Part shown: positions 26,856 to 37,256 of the stretch, piece by piece
Layout of the letters: every line of letters starts with the position of its first letter
Numbering within the stretch: position 1 is the first letter of the stretch
Made by a program: the position numbers and the translations under genes
Source: Butyrivibrio fibrisolvens
GTDB lineage: Bacteria; Bacillota; Clostridia; Lachnospirales; Lachnospiraceae
Direction: 5' to 3'
DNA length: 64,000 nucleotides
Assembly (NCBI RefSeq): GCF_023206215.1
Contig: NZ_CP065801.1
Location: 124,001-188,000 of the forward strand
The notes under the pieces: generated by a model
What the model saw: the letters and a program-made list of their open reading frames with translations, nothing else
Databases searched by the model: none
Told to the model about the DNA's origin: nothing

Positions 26856-28622
26856 ATGAGTAAAACAAGTAAAAAGACCGGTCAAAAAGAAGTTTTGATA
26901 AAGGTATTTAATTACATAAAAAAATACAGAATATATCTGTATATTTCTTTGATATTATCTTTTGTAACAGTATTGTTTACCTTATATATACCCAAGCTTA
27001 CCGGACAGGCGGTAGATTATATGTTTGGACCTTCAAAGGTGGATTTTGGCGGAGTTATGTTTATAATAACAAAGATTATGATATTTGTTATTATCACCAG
27101 CATCGGCCAGTGGATTATCAATCTGTGCAATAACAAGATGACCTATAATGTAGTAAGAGATATTAGAAATGATGCATTTCATAAGATTCAGGAGATGCCT
27201 CTTTCATATCTTGACTCACATGCATATGGAGAAATAGAAAGTAAGATCATAAATGATGCTGCTCAGTTTGCAGATGGGCTTTTGATGGGATTTACGCAGT
27301 TCTTTACAGGTATAGTAACCATTATCGGAACTTTGTTATTTATGCTGACTGTAAATGTTTATATTACAATAGTTGTAGTTGCCATAACGCCTTTATCATT
27401 TGTAGTTGCCGGTTTTATTTCAAAGAAAACCTTTACAATGTTCAAAGAACAGTCGATTATACGCGGAGAGCAGACCGGATACATCAATGAAATGATAGAA
27501 GGACAGCGAGTGATCAAAGCTTTCGATCAAAAAGAAAAAGTTATAGAAAAATTTGATGTGATAAATGAAAAGCTTAGAGATAAATCGCTTAAAGCAACCT
27601 TTTATTCTTCAATTACTAATCCATCAACCAGATTTATAAACAGTCTTGTATATACAGGAGTAGGAGTCTTTGGCGCTCTTAGCGTTGTATCCGGACGTAT
27701 GAGTGTTGGTCAGCTTACAGCTTTTTTGTCATATTCAAACCAGTATACTAAACCATTTAATGAGATATCAGGCGTTATCACTGAACTTCAGAATGCAATT
27801 GCCTGTGCTGCCAGCACATTCAGTTTTATCGAAGAAAAGAGTCAGACACCTGATTCAGAAGATGCTATAGCAAGAGATCACTTTGATGGTGAAGTTAAGA
27901 TAGAAGGGGTCAGCTTTTCTTATGTAGAAGGTCAGAAACTGATAGAAGATTTCAATCTTGAAGTAAAACCGGGACAAAACGTAGCTATAGTCGGCCCAAC
28001 AGGGTGCGGCAAGACAACACTTATAAATCTATTGATGAGATTCTATGATATTAGTAAAGGTGCTATTCTTGTCGACGGAACTGATATAAGGGATATTAAG
28101 AGAGGATCACTTCGAAATGGATACGGAATGGTCCTTCAGGAAACATGGCTTAAGTCAGGTACAATAAGAGAAAATATAACTATGGGAAATCCTGACATAT
28201 CAGATGAAGATATGAGAAAAATTGCTAAAGTATGCCATATAGATTCTTTTATCCAGAAACTTCCTAAAAAGTACGATACTATTATTTCAGAAAATGGCGA
28301 AGAATTCTCACATGGACAGAGACAGCTTCTGTGTATTGCCAGGGTTATGATGGGAAAGCCTTCTATGATGATATTAGATGAAGCCACATCATCAATTGAT
28401 ACCAGAACTGAAATGAAGATACAGGAAGCTTTCAACGCGATGATGGAAGGCAGGACCAGCTTTGTTGTTGCTCATAGACTTAGTACTATCAGAAATGCAG
28501 ACATTATTCTTGTTATGAAGAGCGGTAACGTTGTAGAAATGGGAAATCACAAAGAGCTGATGGAAAGAAAAGGCTTCTATTATGACCTTTATATGAGTCA
28601 GTTTGTTGGAAAAGCCATCTGA
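26856..28622 (+). CDS. ABC exporter half-transporter, catalytic subunit
   Basis: A 588-residue partner of the preceding gene, with no gap between them. It keeps the catalytic residues: Walker A GPTGCGKTT, Walker B MILDEATSSID and switch His in VVAHRLST. Its signature is degraded to FSHGQRQL. The pattern is complementary to the first subunit: its bad signature completes that subunit's bad Walker B site, leaving one competent ATP site. This is the classic asymmetric heterodimer. Six membrane helices precede the ATPase domain. Confidence 0.92.
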   Translation: MSKTSKKTGQKEVLIKVFNYIKKYRIYLYISLILSFVTVLFTLYIPKLTGQAVDYMFGPSKVDFGGVMFIITKIMIFVIITSIGQWIINLCNNKMTYNVVRDIRNDAFHKIQEMPLSYLDSHAYGEIESKIINDAAQFADGLLMGFTQFFTGIVTIIGTLLFMLTVNVYITIVVVAITPLSFVVAGFISKKTFTMFKEQSIIRGEQTGYINEMIEGQRVIKAFDQKEKVIEKFDVINEKLRDKSLKATFYSSITNPSTRFINSLVYTGVGVFGALSVVSGRMSVGQLTAFLSYSNQYTKPFNEISGVITELQNAIACAASTFSFIEEKSQTPDSEDAIARDHFDGEVKIEGVSFSYVEGQKLIEDFNLEVKPGQNVAIVGPTGCGKTTLINLLMRFYDISKGAILVDGTDIRDIKRGSLRNGYGMVLQETWLKSGTIRENITMGNPDISDEDMRKIAKVCHIDSFIQKLPKKYDTIISENGEEFSHGQRQLLCIARVMMGKPSMMILDEATSSIDTRTEMKIQEAFNAMMEGRTSFVVAHRLSTIRNADIILVMKSGNVVEMGNHKELMERKGFYYDLYMSQFVGKAI

Positions 28623-28752
28623 TGCTATTTTTTGCTACATTTTAATGCGGTAAAGTATTGAAAATTATTCGAAATATGAGATAATGGTACATGTAATGCG
28701 AACTAAGAAATTCAGAATATCTACAACCAAGTAAAAAAGGAGTTATGAGAAA

Positions 28753-29259
28753 ATGACTTATGAAGAATTGGTAAAAGAGGTAAAGAAGAATTATGGTGCG
28801 CTAGATGCCAGCAACATTAAAGAGCATGTAGCAGTTCAGTTCAATATCGAAGGTGAAGCTGAAGGCGCTTTCTATGTAGAGATTGCAGACAGTAATGTAG
28901 ATGTTGAACCTTTTGAGTATTATGACAGAGATGCAGTTGTTACTACAAGTGCAGATGTAGCTATTAGCTTGTCATCCAAGAAAGTTAGTCTTAAGGACGC
29001 TTATAATGATGAGACTGCAAAGGTTTGGGGAGATCTTGATAAGATCCTGTATGCTTTTGAACAGCTTAAGGCAAAGGAAGAAGCGCCTAAGAAAACTGTA
29101 GCTAAGAAGACTACAGCGAAGAAGCCTGCAGCAAAGAAAACAGCTGCAAAGAAAACAACTACCAAAAAGGCAGCTGCTCCTAAGGCTGAAACAGCAAAGA
29201 AAGCTACTACTTCCAAAAAGGCTGAAGAAAAAAAGACATTAGAAGCTGTAGCTAAATAA
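28753..29259 (+). CDS. SCP2-like protein with histone-H1-like tail
   Basis: A 168-residue protein with two unlike halves. Residues 1-105 resemble an SCP2-type lipid/hydrophobic-ligand fold, known as a stand-alone domain in Firmicutes (VAVQFNIEGEAEGAFYVEIA, then VVTTSADVAISLSSKKVSLK, KVWGDLDKI). Residues 106-165 are a Lys/Ala/Thr tail of KKTAAKK-type repeats like eukaryotic H1 and bacterial Hc1-like proteins, which bind DNA or RNA non-specifically. The start has AAAAAGGAG and a strong terminator follows. Candidate roles: nucleoid- or polyanion-bound SCP2 protein. The SCP2 assignment is moderate. Confidence 0.75.
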   Translation: MTYEELVKEVKKNYGALDASNIKEHVAVQFNIEGEAEGAFYVEIADSNVDVEPFEYYDRDAVVTTSADVAISLSSKKVSLKDAYNDETAKVWGDLDKILYAFEQLKAKEEAPKKTVAKKTTAKKPAAKKTAAKKTTTKKAAAPKAETAKKATTSKKAEEKKTLEAVAK

Positions 29260-29338
29260 TCAAATCCCTAATATATTGTTTTAATATAGTTTATGGGAAT
29301 AGATCTAATGAAATTAGATCATGTGTTCAAGCGAATAA

Positions 29339-29374
29339 AAACCGGAATCGCTATTAGCGATTCCGGTTTTTTTA
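29339..29374 (+). terminator. Strong intrinsic terminator
   Basis: Perfect stem of about 14 bp built from ACCGGAATCGCTA (from 29341) and its complement ending near 29368, followed by a run of seven T. Confidence 0.95.
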
Positions 29375-29441
29375 ATATGAAAAAATAATCTGATCGGTTT
29401 GATACAAATGTTTTATATTGTTTTATCAGAAAATATGAGAT

Positions 29442-29942
29442 TTATAAGGACTGAATCCAGGCATCAAGTTCTTTATCAGAAATAACCATCTGGTTAAGAT
29501 TCTCAGCGTCGAATTGAATAGACTTAGGATTTATAATCTTAGCTGAACCGCAGGCCTTTTCTAAATCTGAAAGCGAATGTCCTTCATAGCCTCCAAAAGT
29601 AACAAATGGGATAACAGTCTTGCCTGCAAGACTGTTATTTTCAAGGAAAGCAGACACTGCAGGAGATATTGTATACCACCATGTAGGAGAACCTATTATT
29701 ATCCTGTCATATTTAGAAAGGTCGTGTGATAGAGGCTGAAGTTCAGGTCTGTATCCATTTTCAACTTCCTCTTTGCCCTGTGTCATAATATCGTCATATG
29801 AACCTGTGTATTTCTTGATAGTGAGAATAGGCTCGATATCATATGATTTTGCTTCTGCGATTTTTTCTGCAATCTTTTTAGTATTGCCCATACTCTGTGA
29901 ATAATAGAGGACAAGTGTATTTTTCTTTCTTTTGAAGAACAT
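29442..29942 (-). CDS. Flavodoxin
   Basis: A 166-residue flavodoxin-like protein. The FMN phosphate loop SQSMGNTKKIA is near residue 15, and the isoalloxazine-binding aromatic loop is GSPTWWYTISP near 85. A later FVTFGGYEG block completes the site. It is an electron carrier that probably replaces ferredoxin under iron limitation, or a menaquinone-dependent reductase relative. The start ATG follows AAGGGG. It is monocistronic and divergent from the pectinase gene. Confidence 0.9.
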   Translation of the reverse strand: MFFKRKKNTLVLYYSQSMGNTKKIAEKIAEAKSYDIEPILTIKKYTGSYDDIMTQGKEEVENGYRPELQPLSHDLSKYDRIIIGSPTWWYTISPAVSAFLENNSLAGKTVIPFVTFGGYEGHSLSDLEKACGSAKIINPKSIQFDAENLNQMVISDKELDAWIQSL

Positions 29943-30263
29943 TTTATACCCCTTCGTTAGTTATAAAAACTAATTATATATAAGCCTGATTAATAGTAAT
30001 CTGGGTCACAATTTTAAATTATATACATTATCATTATAAAATAAAGTATATAAAAATATATATACTATGATATTTAAACATTAGACATGAAAATTAATTA
30101 TGGAACAAAGTTCATTTTATACTAAATTTATATGGCTGCATAGTTATTATTACGTTTTTTTATATTTTACGCTTCGTCAGTCCGTCAAGATTACATTCTG
30201 ATAAATACCCGGGATCACAATATTCAATATATATGATATAGCATTATAGAAAAAAGATACAAT

Positions 30264-30277
30264 TGTAAACGGTTTCA
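30264..30277 (+). promoter_or_regulatory. cre-like operator 1 upstream of pectinase
   Basis: TGTAAACGGTTTCA fits the catabolite-responsive element consensus (TGWAANCGNTNWCA). It lies about 190 bp before the pectinase start. Together with the second site it suggests CcpA or a LacI-family repressor. The remainder of 29943-30465 is AT-rich with no other assignable feature. Confidence 0.7.
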
Positions 30278-30418
30278 TAACGGTATGAAAGTGAAATTAG
30301 AGAAAAATTGACAAATAATAGTCGAGTAGTTTGTAAGAAGTTACAGAAAATAATAAATTACTCTCAAAAAGCTGTAAAAAATAACTAAAATATGCTAATA
30401 ATAGTCTTACAAGTTCTT

Positions 30419-30432
30419 TGTAAACGTTTACA
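30419..30432 (+). promoter_or_regulatory. cre-like operator 2 upstream of pectinase
   Basis: TGTAAACGTTTACA is a perfect 14-bp palindrome matching the cre consensus, 33 bp upstream of the pectinase ATG, probably within the leader where it could act as a roadblock. The two sites are 155 bp apart, which would allow looping. Confidence 0.82.
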
Positions 30433-30465
30433 ATCCAAATAACAATTAAATATGGGAGGTTGATT

Positions 30466-33400
30466 ATGAAGAAAATCAGTAAAGCAAGATTTCTTGCTGC
30501 TGTAATGGTCATACCATTAGTGACCACTATGGCAACTACTGCTTTATTGCCAGGTGCATCTTTTGCTTCACATGCAGAGGAATCATATCAGGCAGTAGCA
30601 GTTTCGTCCGTAGTGCTGGACAAGGATAGTCTTGAAATTGAAGTGGGGCAAAAGGCATCGTTGTCAGCAACAGTATATCCTGCCGAAGCTACTAATAGTG
30701 ATCTTGAATGGTCATCATCTGATGAAGCGATAGCAAGTGTTGATGATGGGGAAGTAACGGGCATAGCAAAAGGGAATGCAACTATAACAGTAACAACCAA
30801 AGATGGCGGATACATAGCACAGTGTGCTGTGGAAGTTACTGAGTCTAGCCAAAATGATGAAGACATGACAGGTGATGATATAAATAATGCTTCAGATATA
30901 AGCGATGCAGAAGATACAAATAGTGAAGATACAAATACTGAAGATTCAGATGGCGTAGAGAAATCCGATGTTGAAGAAGCTGAATCTATTACAGATAGTG
31001 TTAGTTCAGATGATGAGCAGGACATTAAAAATGAAGTAGAGTATCTTGGTCAAGGTAAGCCGTCAGATTCCAATGACGGCTATCAGCACGAATATGACGT
31101 ATGGGACTTTGCAGGGGATTATCTTGAAGATACAGAAGTGACAACTTATAACAATCTGCTATCTGAAGATATAATTAATGGCTTCTATGATGAATCTGTT
31201 ACAGAAGGCTCTACAGGAGTTACGCTTGGAAGCTTTGATACCGGTACCGGATTATCTTTTTACAGTGCCAAAACTAACAATAGATTAAGATCTACCAATG
31301 AGAATATCTCAAGATATGATGACAAGAGTAAGACAGATGCAGAAGGAAACACATATCGAGGATATATCTATTCTAATAGCAGTAGTACAAATGCTACAGG
31401 TCTTAAAATATCATCTCTAAAAAAAGGAGATATAGTTTATGTACTTGCCGGTTCTAATAGCAATGCTGCAACATACGCCTGGGGACAGGATATAGAAGAA
31501 GACCCCCTTCAGACAGCAAGCTATACAAAAGCTGCCGGTCTTGAAGAGCTTGTATTCTATGCAAGTGCAGACGGCGATTATTATCTTTGGTGCTTGGATG
31601 AGAAACTTGTTGTGGCAAGAGTATATGTAGAACATGCAGGGGATGTTACAGTAACAGGCGATATTGATGTGCCGGCATCTTTCGACGTTGACACGGCAAC
31701 ACTTGTTTTTACACAGAAGACACCTTCAGGTGATGAACTTACATCTATGACAACAGATGTAGAATGCAAGGATGGCTCATATTCATATAGCATTGTACTT
31801 AATAAGATGTATGACTACTCAGTAGAGCTTAAAGGAGCAAATGGTTATGTAATAGACTCTACAAAGTTAACAGATGGAGTAATATCAATAGATAATGTAT
31901 CTGATGATAAAATAACAGTCGATCTTGCTGTTACAAAAGTAGATATCGTTACATTGACCGGTCAGTTTATGAATCTGTCTGTAGAAGATGCTCTGAACCT
32001 GGAACTTATAATTACAAATCATGACAAAGACAGACCATATACACCGGTTCTTGCCAAAACAGCTGACACCAATGAGTTTACGCTTGAACTTGAAAAGGGG
32101 CAGGTATACGATCTTGAAGCACAGGGTGTTGACGATTATGAACTTGTAACGACATCTATAACTGCAGATGAAGACGGTGAGATGGATATAATATTTAAAG
32201 CTAAGGATATGCATCTTGTAGATGTTATTGTGACAGGACCGTCCCAGGAAGAGCTTGAAGATCTTAAGCTTACATTTACTATACTGAAAACTCCTATAAC
32301 AGGAGAACTGGGCAATTACATATATAGCTTTACAGGTCAGGATGTAATCGACGGTAATATAGCTCTTCGAGATGGTCAGTATCACATAGAAGCTACGCTT
32401 ACAGGATATGAGATGTCGCTTACTTCTGATCTAAAGGTTGCAAGCGCAGATACAACAAAAGAGATTGTAATGAATAAAGTCTCTGATAATAATGCGATAG
32501 CCTATTCGGAAAAGATAACAGTTGGTACTGATAAAGACTATAAGACTATCAACGAAGCTCTGGATGCTGTTCGAAACATGGACAGAGATGCAAGCACTCA
32601 GAGAGTGACTATAGAGATAGATCCAGGTGATTATCAGGAGATGCTTGTAATAGATGTTGATAATGTATCACTTATCAACTCCAGTGGTGATAATGCAAGT
32701 ATAGAACTTGCAGATTCCGGAGTATCTATTACTGACAATGCAGTCAGGATCACATCTTATTATGGCCATGGATATACTTATTATTCCATGGACAAGGATT
32801 ATAGATATAACGAAGAAGTACTTAAAGTTAACCAAGAAAATGGATATCCTACTGTAACTAATCCTGGTTCTGGAACAGCAACAATGTGGAATGCAACAGT
32901 GTACGTTAATGCTGATGGATTTGAAGCAGACGGAATCATATTTGAAAACTCATTCAACCAGTATGTATCAGAGCTTGCTGCTGCAGATACTATCGTAGCA
33001 CAGGAAGGAGCTAAGGAAGGATCTGATGGAAGCAGAGATACTCTGGAACAGGGAAGTACTGTAGTACAGCAGAAAGCATATGTAGAGAGAGCTGCAGCTC
33101 TTGCACTTGGTAATAGTCTTTCTGATATAGTGCTTACAAATTGTAAGGTTGTAGGACGTCAGGATACTCTATATGGTGGCAAGAATACATACGCAGAGTT
33201 CAATAACTGTAGTATATACGGCGCTGTAGACTACATATATGGCGGTATGACAGCAATCTTTTATCAGTGCGATCTTGTGTTTAATACAACTGATGATAAA
33301 AATGATGTCGGCTATATAACAGCTGCCCAGCAGACTTCAGGCAGAGGATATCTGATGTACGAGTGCCATATTACAAGTGTAGAAGCCGGCGTTGATGTTG

Positions 33401-36400
33401 ACGAAAGGTATTATAGCTATACTACAAGTAAACCCGGATACTTTGGAAGACCATGGCAGGCAGGAAGCAGTGAAGTAGTATTCTATAACACTACAATTGA
33501 TGCATGTGACAGTGCACTTGCATCTACATATAACAGTGAATCCCTTATCCAGCCGGCAGGATGGCTTAACTCACTTGGCGGAGAAGGAATGATGTATGAG
33601 TACGGAACAATAGAAGCTTGTGGTGTTTCGTATTCTGCAGACAGGATTCCATCATGGACATCTTGGACCACTTCTGACAGCGTTCTTACAAGCCCTTATC
33701 TTGCAGATGGTACCAAGATAACACTTGATGCTTTTAGAAAAAATAAATCAGAAGAAACAGAGCATTCATGGGAATTCTCCACATATGGATCCTCAGTTTC
33801 TACAGACTATAATACTGCAAGCGTTGCTGCTGATGGAACTATCACAGTAGCATCAACCAATGGTAAAGGTAAGCTCGTACCTGCTTCAACAGACGGTCTT
33901 GCTTTCTACTATACGACAATAGATGCAGATAGTGAGAACTTTACATTAGAAGCTGATATCACAGTGGACAGTTGGAAGCTTTCCAATGGACAGGAAGGTT
34001 TTGGTATTATGGCGGCTGATGCTGTCGGTGTAAACGGCGATACATCAACATTCTGGAATAACTCTTATATGCTTGCTGTAACCAAGGTTTCATATACAGG
34101 GGACAATGGTAATGCATATACTATGAAAATAGGTGTAGGAGCTCAGGAAAAGAAAGGTGTTACATCTGATAACCTTGAGACAATAAAAGGCGGAGATGTA
34201 AGCGCATTCTCAAGTACTATGTACACACTTGAAACAAGCGCTGCTGATCAGGGGCTTGAAGCAGGCACTTATAATATGTGCGGCAATTATACCAATACAT
34301 CCGGAATGACAGATGTAGCAAATCTTACAACAACGTTCCATATGTCCATCAGAAGGAATAACACAGGTTATGTATTAACATACTCTGACTCTCAAGGCAA
34401 TGTAATAGGATCACAGCTCTTCTATCATCCTGATGAAGGTGATAACCTTACAATGATAGATTCAGATCATATATATGTAGGCTTCTTTGCTGCTAGAAAT
34501 GCAACTATCAAGGTTACTAATGCAAATCTTACTACAGTTGCACCTTCAGATGATGATGCCAAAGAAGATCACCCTCTTACATATACAGATCTTGTAGCAG
34601 GATTTGAATCAGCAGATTTTGCTAATAAGGCTTCATATGAACTTGTATATTATGGCAATGCTGATGGAAAGCTTTCTATTACAGACGAAGATGGGAATGT
34701 AGTTCTTGAAGAAACAGATGTTACTGCAAATACTAAAGTAAAAACAAATGTTACCTTAAAGGATGGCTCTAATACTTACATTGGGGCATTTACACCTGAT
34801 TCGAATTTTAGATTCGATACTTATGAAGTATTAACATCATACGATACCGTAACATTTACCATCTCGGTCAACTATGACAAAGGAAACAGATACGTTTATT
34901 ATGTTAGCCCTGATGGAAGTGCAGATGCCATAGGATCAAAAGAAGATCCAATGGATATCTATACAGCAGTCAAGGTTGTAGAACCAGGAGATAAGATTCT
35001 TTTATCAGGAGGCACCTACAATCTTACAAGTACAATAGTTGTAGAAAGAGGCATAAGCGGAACAGAAGATAAGCTCATATATATGATCGCTGATCCTAAA
35101 GCTTCTCAAAGGCCTGTATTTGACTTTGGAGGCACTTGCGCAGGTATGATACTTGCAGGCGACTACTGGTACTTCCAGGGATTTGATGTAACCAGATCAC
35201 AGAATGCGCAGAAAGGACTTCAGTTATCAGGTTCTCATAATACACTTGACGATATCCATGCTTATAAGAACGGTAATACAGGAATTCAGGTAAGTCGTTA
35301 TAAGAGTACAGATACATATGAAGACTGGCCTTCATACAATACAATTCTTAACTGTACATCATTCCTTAATGCTGATGCAGGATATGAAGATGCTGATGGA
35401 TTTGCAGCTAAGCTTACAGTTGGAGATGGCAATGTCTTCGATGGATGTATTGCTGCATATAATGCAGATGATGGCTGGGATCTTTTTGCCAAGGTAGAAA
35501 CAGGTGCAATCGGAACTGTGACTATCCAAAACAGCGTAGCTTACATGAACGGATATGTACTTGATGAAGAAGGTAACCTTGTAGATGCAGGTAATGGTAA
35601 CGGATTTAAGATGGGAGGATCTTCTATCACAGGAGGTCACAAACTTATAAACAGCGTTGCATTCTGCAATAAGGCAAAAGGTATCGATTCTAACAGCTGT
35701 CCTGATATACAGGTTACAAACAGTACATCTTTTAATAACGGATCATACAATGTTGCCTTTTATACCAATGATGCTGCAAATACAGCATTTATGGCAGATG
35801 GAGTTATTTCATACAGAAATGATGGCGTTCAAGATGATCAGCTCAAGCTAAAAGGCACGCAAGATGAAACATTAGTATATGGTACATCGAACTATTATAT
35901 GATAAACGGAGTATCAACCAATACTGAAGGCACACTTGTTGATGATTCATGGTTTGAATCTGTTGACGCTGAAGCAGCTATCGGATCATCTATGACTTCT
36001 AATGCTACAGACCTTATCAGCGGTATAACACGTAATGAAGACGGAACTATCAATATGAACGGATTCCTGGTTCTTTCAGATACCGCCATGACTGATACAG
36101 GAGCTAATGTAGAAGGAGAAGCATCTGCCAGTGTAGAAGTAACCAGGGAAGAAGAAAATGGTGTAAAAGAAGCTGGTGAAAATAAACCAATTGAAAATGA
36201 GACTTCTGAGTCACTTGGTGGACGATTTGTAAGAAAGTGGTGGAATGTTTATTATCAGCTTTCAGACGGAACATACCTTACAGGTCTTCATATGATTGAT
36301 GGTCAGCTGTATTTCTTCTTTGATAGCGGAGTAATGGCATATAGCAGCTTTATTACAGTTTCTGATAAGACCTACTACTTTGATGGCAATGGACATGCAG

Positions 36401-36927
36401 TCAAAGGCTTTATGACACAGTGGATCTGGAATACCTATTACTTTGATGAAAACTATGTAATGAAAGATGACGGATTCTTTGAAGTATCAGGAGTTACATA
36501 TTATGCCGGAGAAGATGGACGCATTGTAAAAGATGCTTTTGTTAATATTGCAAAAGATGACGGAAGCATAGCTACATACTTCTTTGATGATCATGGTCAT
36601 ATGGCTACAGGCTTTGTTACAAGATGGATCTGGAATACATATTATTTTGGTAGCGATGGTATTATGGTTACCAATGAATTTGTAACAGCTAATGGTAATA
36701 CATACTACTTCGGAGATGATGGCCTTATGGTCAGATACTGGCAGAATATAGACGGCAAGCAGTATTACTTTGGAGATAACGGAGTAATGGTCAAAGGATG
36801 CGTTGAGCTATGGTGGAATATATATGTATTCGATGATAGCGGAGTACTGATTGAAAGTCATAGCGTCTATGAAAGAGCTTATAACCTTGCAAAAAGAATA
36901 TTTGGCGGAAAACTCTTAAAAATCTGA
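30466..36927 (+). CDS. Secreted pectin methylesterase (CE8) and pectate lyase (PL9) with cell-wall-binding repeats
   Basis: A 2153-residue multidomain enzyme; the ATG at 30466 follows GGGAGG. A signal peptide (about 1-40) leads into a BIG2 Ig-like domain (about 45-125), an acidic linker and beta-rich domains. The CE8 pectinesterase (about 683-1085) keeps Gln899 and Asp900 (GRQDTLY), Asp922 (VDYIYGG), Arg995 and Trp997 (GRPW). A LamG-like module (about 1100-1360) is followed by a PL9 parallel beta-helix (about 1475-1840) with the four calcium Asp (1644, 1668, 1669, 1672) and catalytic-type Lys1715. The last 230 residues are aromatic cell-wall-binding repeats. It would demethylate and then cleave pectin at the cell surface. 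Two cre sites imply catabolite control. Confidence 0.93.
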   Translation: MKKISKARFLAAVMVIPLVTTMATTALLPGASFASHAEESYQAVAVSSVVLDKDSLEIEVGQKASLSATVYPAEATNSDLEWSSSDEAIASVDDGEVTGIAKGNATITVTTKDGGYIAQCAVEVTESSQNDEDMTGDDINNASDISDAEDTNSEDTNTEDSDGVEKSDVEEAESITDSVSSDDEQDIKNEVEYLGQGKPSDSNDGYQHEYDVWDFAGDYLEDTEVTTYNNLLSEDIINGFYDESVTEGSTGVTLGSFDTGTGLSFYSAKTNNRLRSTNENISRYDDKSKTDAEGNTYRGYIYSNSSSTNATGLKISSLKKGDIVYVLAGSNSNAATYAWGQDIEEDPLQTASYTKAAGLEELVFYASADGDYYLWCLDEKLVVARVYVEHAGDVTVTGDIDVPASFDVDTATLVFTQKTPSGDELTSMTTDVECKDGSYSYSIVLNKMYDYSVELKGANGYVIDSTKLTDGVISIDNVSDDKITVDLAVTKVDIVTLTGQFMNLSVEDALNLELIITNHDKDRPYTPVLAKTADTNEFTLELEKGQVYDLEAQGVDDYELVTTSITADEDGEMDIIFKAKDMHLVDVIVTGPSQEELEDLKLTFTILKTPITGELGNYIYSFTGQDVIDGNIALRDGQYHIEATLTGYEMSLTSDLKVASADTTKEIVMNKVSDNNAIAYSEKITVGTDKDYKTINEALDAVRNMDRDASTQRVTIEIDPGDYQEMLVIDVDNVSLINSSGDNASIELADSGVSITDNAVRITSYYGHGYTYYSMDKDYRYNEEVLKVNQENGYPTVTNPGSGTATMWNATVYVNADGFEADGIIFENSFNQYVSELAAADTIVAQEGAKEGSDGSRDTLEQGSTVVQQKAYVERAAALALGNSLSDIVLTNCKVVGRQDTLYGGKNTYAEFNNCSIYGAVDYIYGGMTAIFYQCDLVFNTTDDKNDVGYITAAQQTSGRGYLMYECHITSVEAGVDVDERYYSYTTSKPGYFGRPWQAGSSEVVFYNTTIDACDSALASTYNSESLIQPAGWLNSLGGEGMMYEYGTIEACGVSYSADRIPSWTSWTTSDSVLTSPYLADGTKITLDAFRKNKSEETEHSWEFSTYGSSVSTDYNTASVAADGTITVASTNGKGKLVPASTDGLAFYYTTIDADSENFTLEADITVDSWKLSNGQEGFGIMAADAVGVNGDTSTFWNNSYMLAVTKVSYTGDNGNAYTMKIGVGAQEKKGVTSDNLETIKGGDVSAFSSTMYTLETSAADQGLEAGTYNMCGNYTNTSGMTDVANLTTTFHMSIRRNNTGYVLTYSDSQGNVIGSQLFYHPDEGDNLTMIDSDHIYVGFFAARNATIKVTNANLTTVAPSDDDAKEDHPLTYTDLVAGFESADFANKASYELVYYGNADGKLSITDEDGNVVLEETDVTANTKVKTNVTLKDGSNTYIGAFTPDSNFRFDTYEVLTSYDTVTFTISVNYDKGNRYVYYVSPDGSADAIGSKEDPMDIYTAVKVVEPGDKILLSGGTYNLTSTIVVERGISGTEDKLIYMIADPKASQRPVFDFGGTCAGMILAGDYWYFQGFDVTRSQNAQKGLQLSGSHNTLDDIHAYKNGNTGIQVSRYKSTDTYEDWPSYNTILNCTSFLNADAGYEDADGFAAKLTVGDGNVFDGCIAAYNADDGWDLFAKVETGAIGTVTIQNSVAYMNGYVLDEEGNLVDAGNGNGFKMGGSSITGGHKLINSVAFCNKAKGIDSNSCPDIQVTNSTSFNNGSYNVAFYTNDAANTAFMADGVISYRNDGVQDDQLKLKGTQDETLVYGTSNYYMINGVSTNTEGTLVDDSWFESVDAEAAIGSSMTSNATDLISGITRNEDGTINMNGFLVLSDTAMTDTGANVEGEASASVEVTREEENGVKEAGENKPIENETSESLGGRFVRKWWNVYYQLSDGTYLTGLHMIDGQLYFFFDSGVMAYSSFITVSDKTYYFDGNGHAVKGFMTQWIWNTYYFDENYVMKDDGFFEVSGVTYYAGEDGRIVKDAFVNIAKDDGSIATYFFDDHGHMATGFVTRWIWNTYYFGSDGIMVTNEFVTANGNTYYFGDDGLMVRYWQNIDGKQYYFGDNGVMVKGCVELWWNIYVFDDSGVLIESHSVYERAYNLAKRIFGGKLLKI

Positions 36928-36980
36928 ATCGTAGCAATTGTTATGACCAATAACATAGGATTGCGATGAAAGCCTTGAAA

Positions 36981-37016
36981 TCAGCTGCTTACAGCAATGC
37001 AAGCAGCTGATTTTTT
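36981..37016 (+). terminator. Intrinsic terminator after pectinase
   Basis: Ten-bp stem TCAGCTGCTT (36981-36990) / AAGCAGCTGA (37001-37010) followed by TTTTTT. Confidence 0.95.
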
Positions 37017-37137
37017 AAAAGGCATAAATATAGTACGATTCAGAATAGAAATCAAGGAAAAAGAATTTAGAAATAAAAAACCGCCAAATAGAATAGCGAA
37101 TGTGATTATATAACGACGCAATGCCAATAAGAAGACA

Positions 37138-37177
37138 TAAAAAAATCCGGCCACATTTTAGAGAAAAAGCGGCCGGA
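37138..37177 (-). terminator. Intrinsic terminator for the minus-strand hydrolase-like gene
   Basis: Stem TCCGGCC (37146-37152) / GGCCGGA (37171-37177), extended by flanking pairs, running on the minus strand into ATTTTTTTATG. The stretch 36928-37256 holds only this and the pectinase terminator. Confidence 0.85.
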
Positions 37178-37256
37178 AACATTGTGATTTACTTGAATAC
37201 AACAAACATAGCAAAACAAACGCTATACATAATAGAAAGTGTAGTGTGACGATATA

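Noticed and set aside
31885..32385. Minus-strand ORFs inside the pectinase gene (for example 166 residues at 31885-32385)
   Set aside because: They are antisense shadows of a clearly coding frame and have no ribosome sites.
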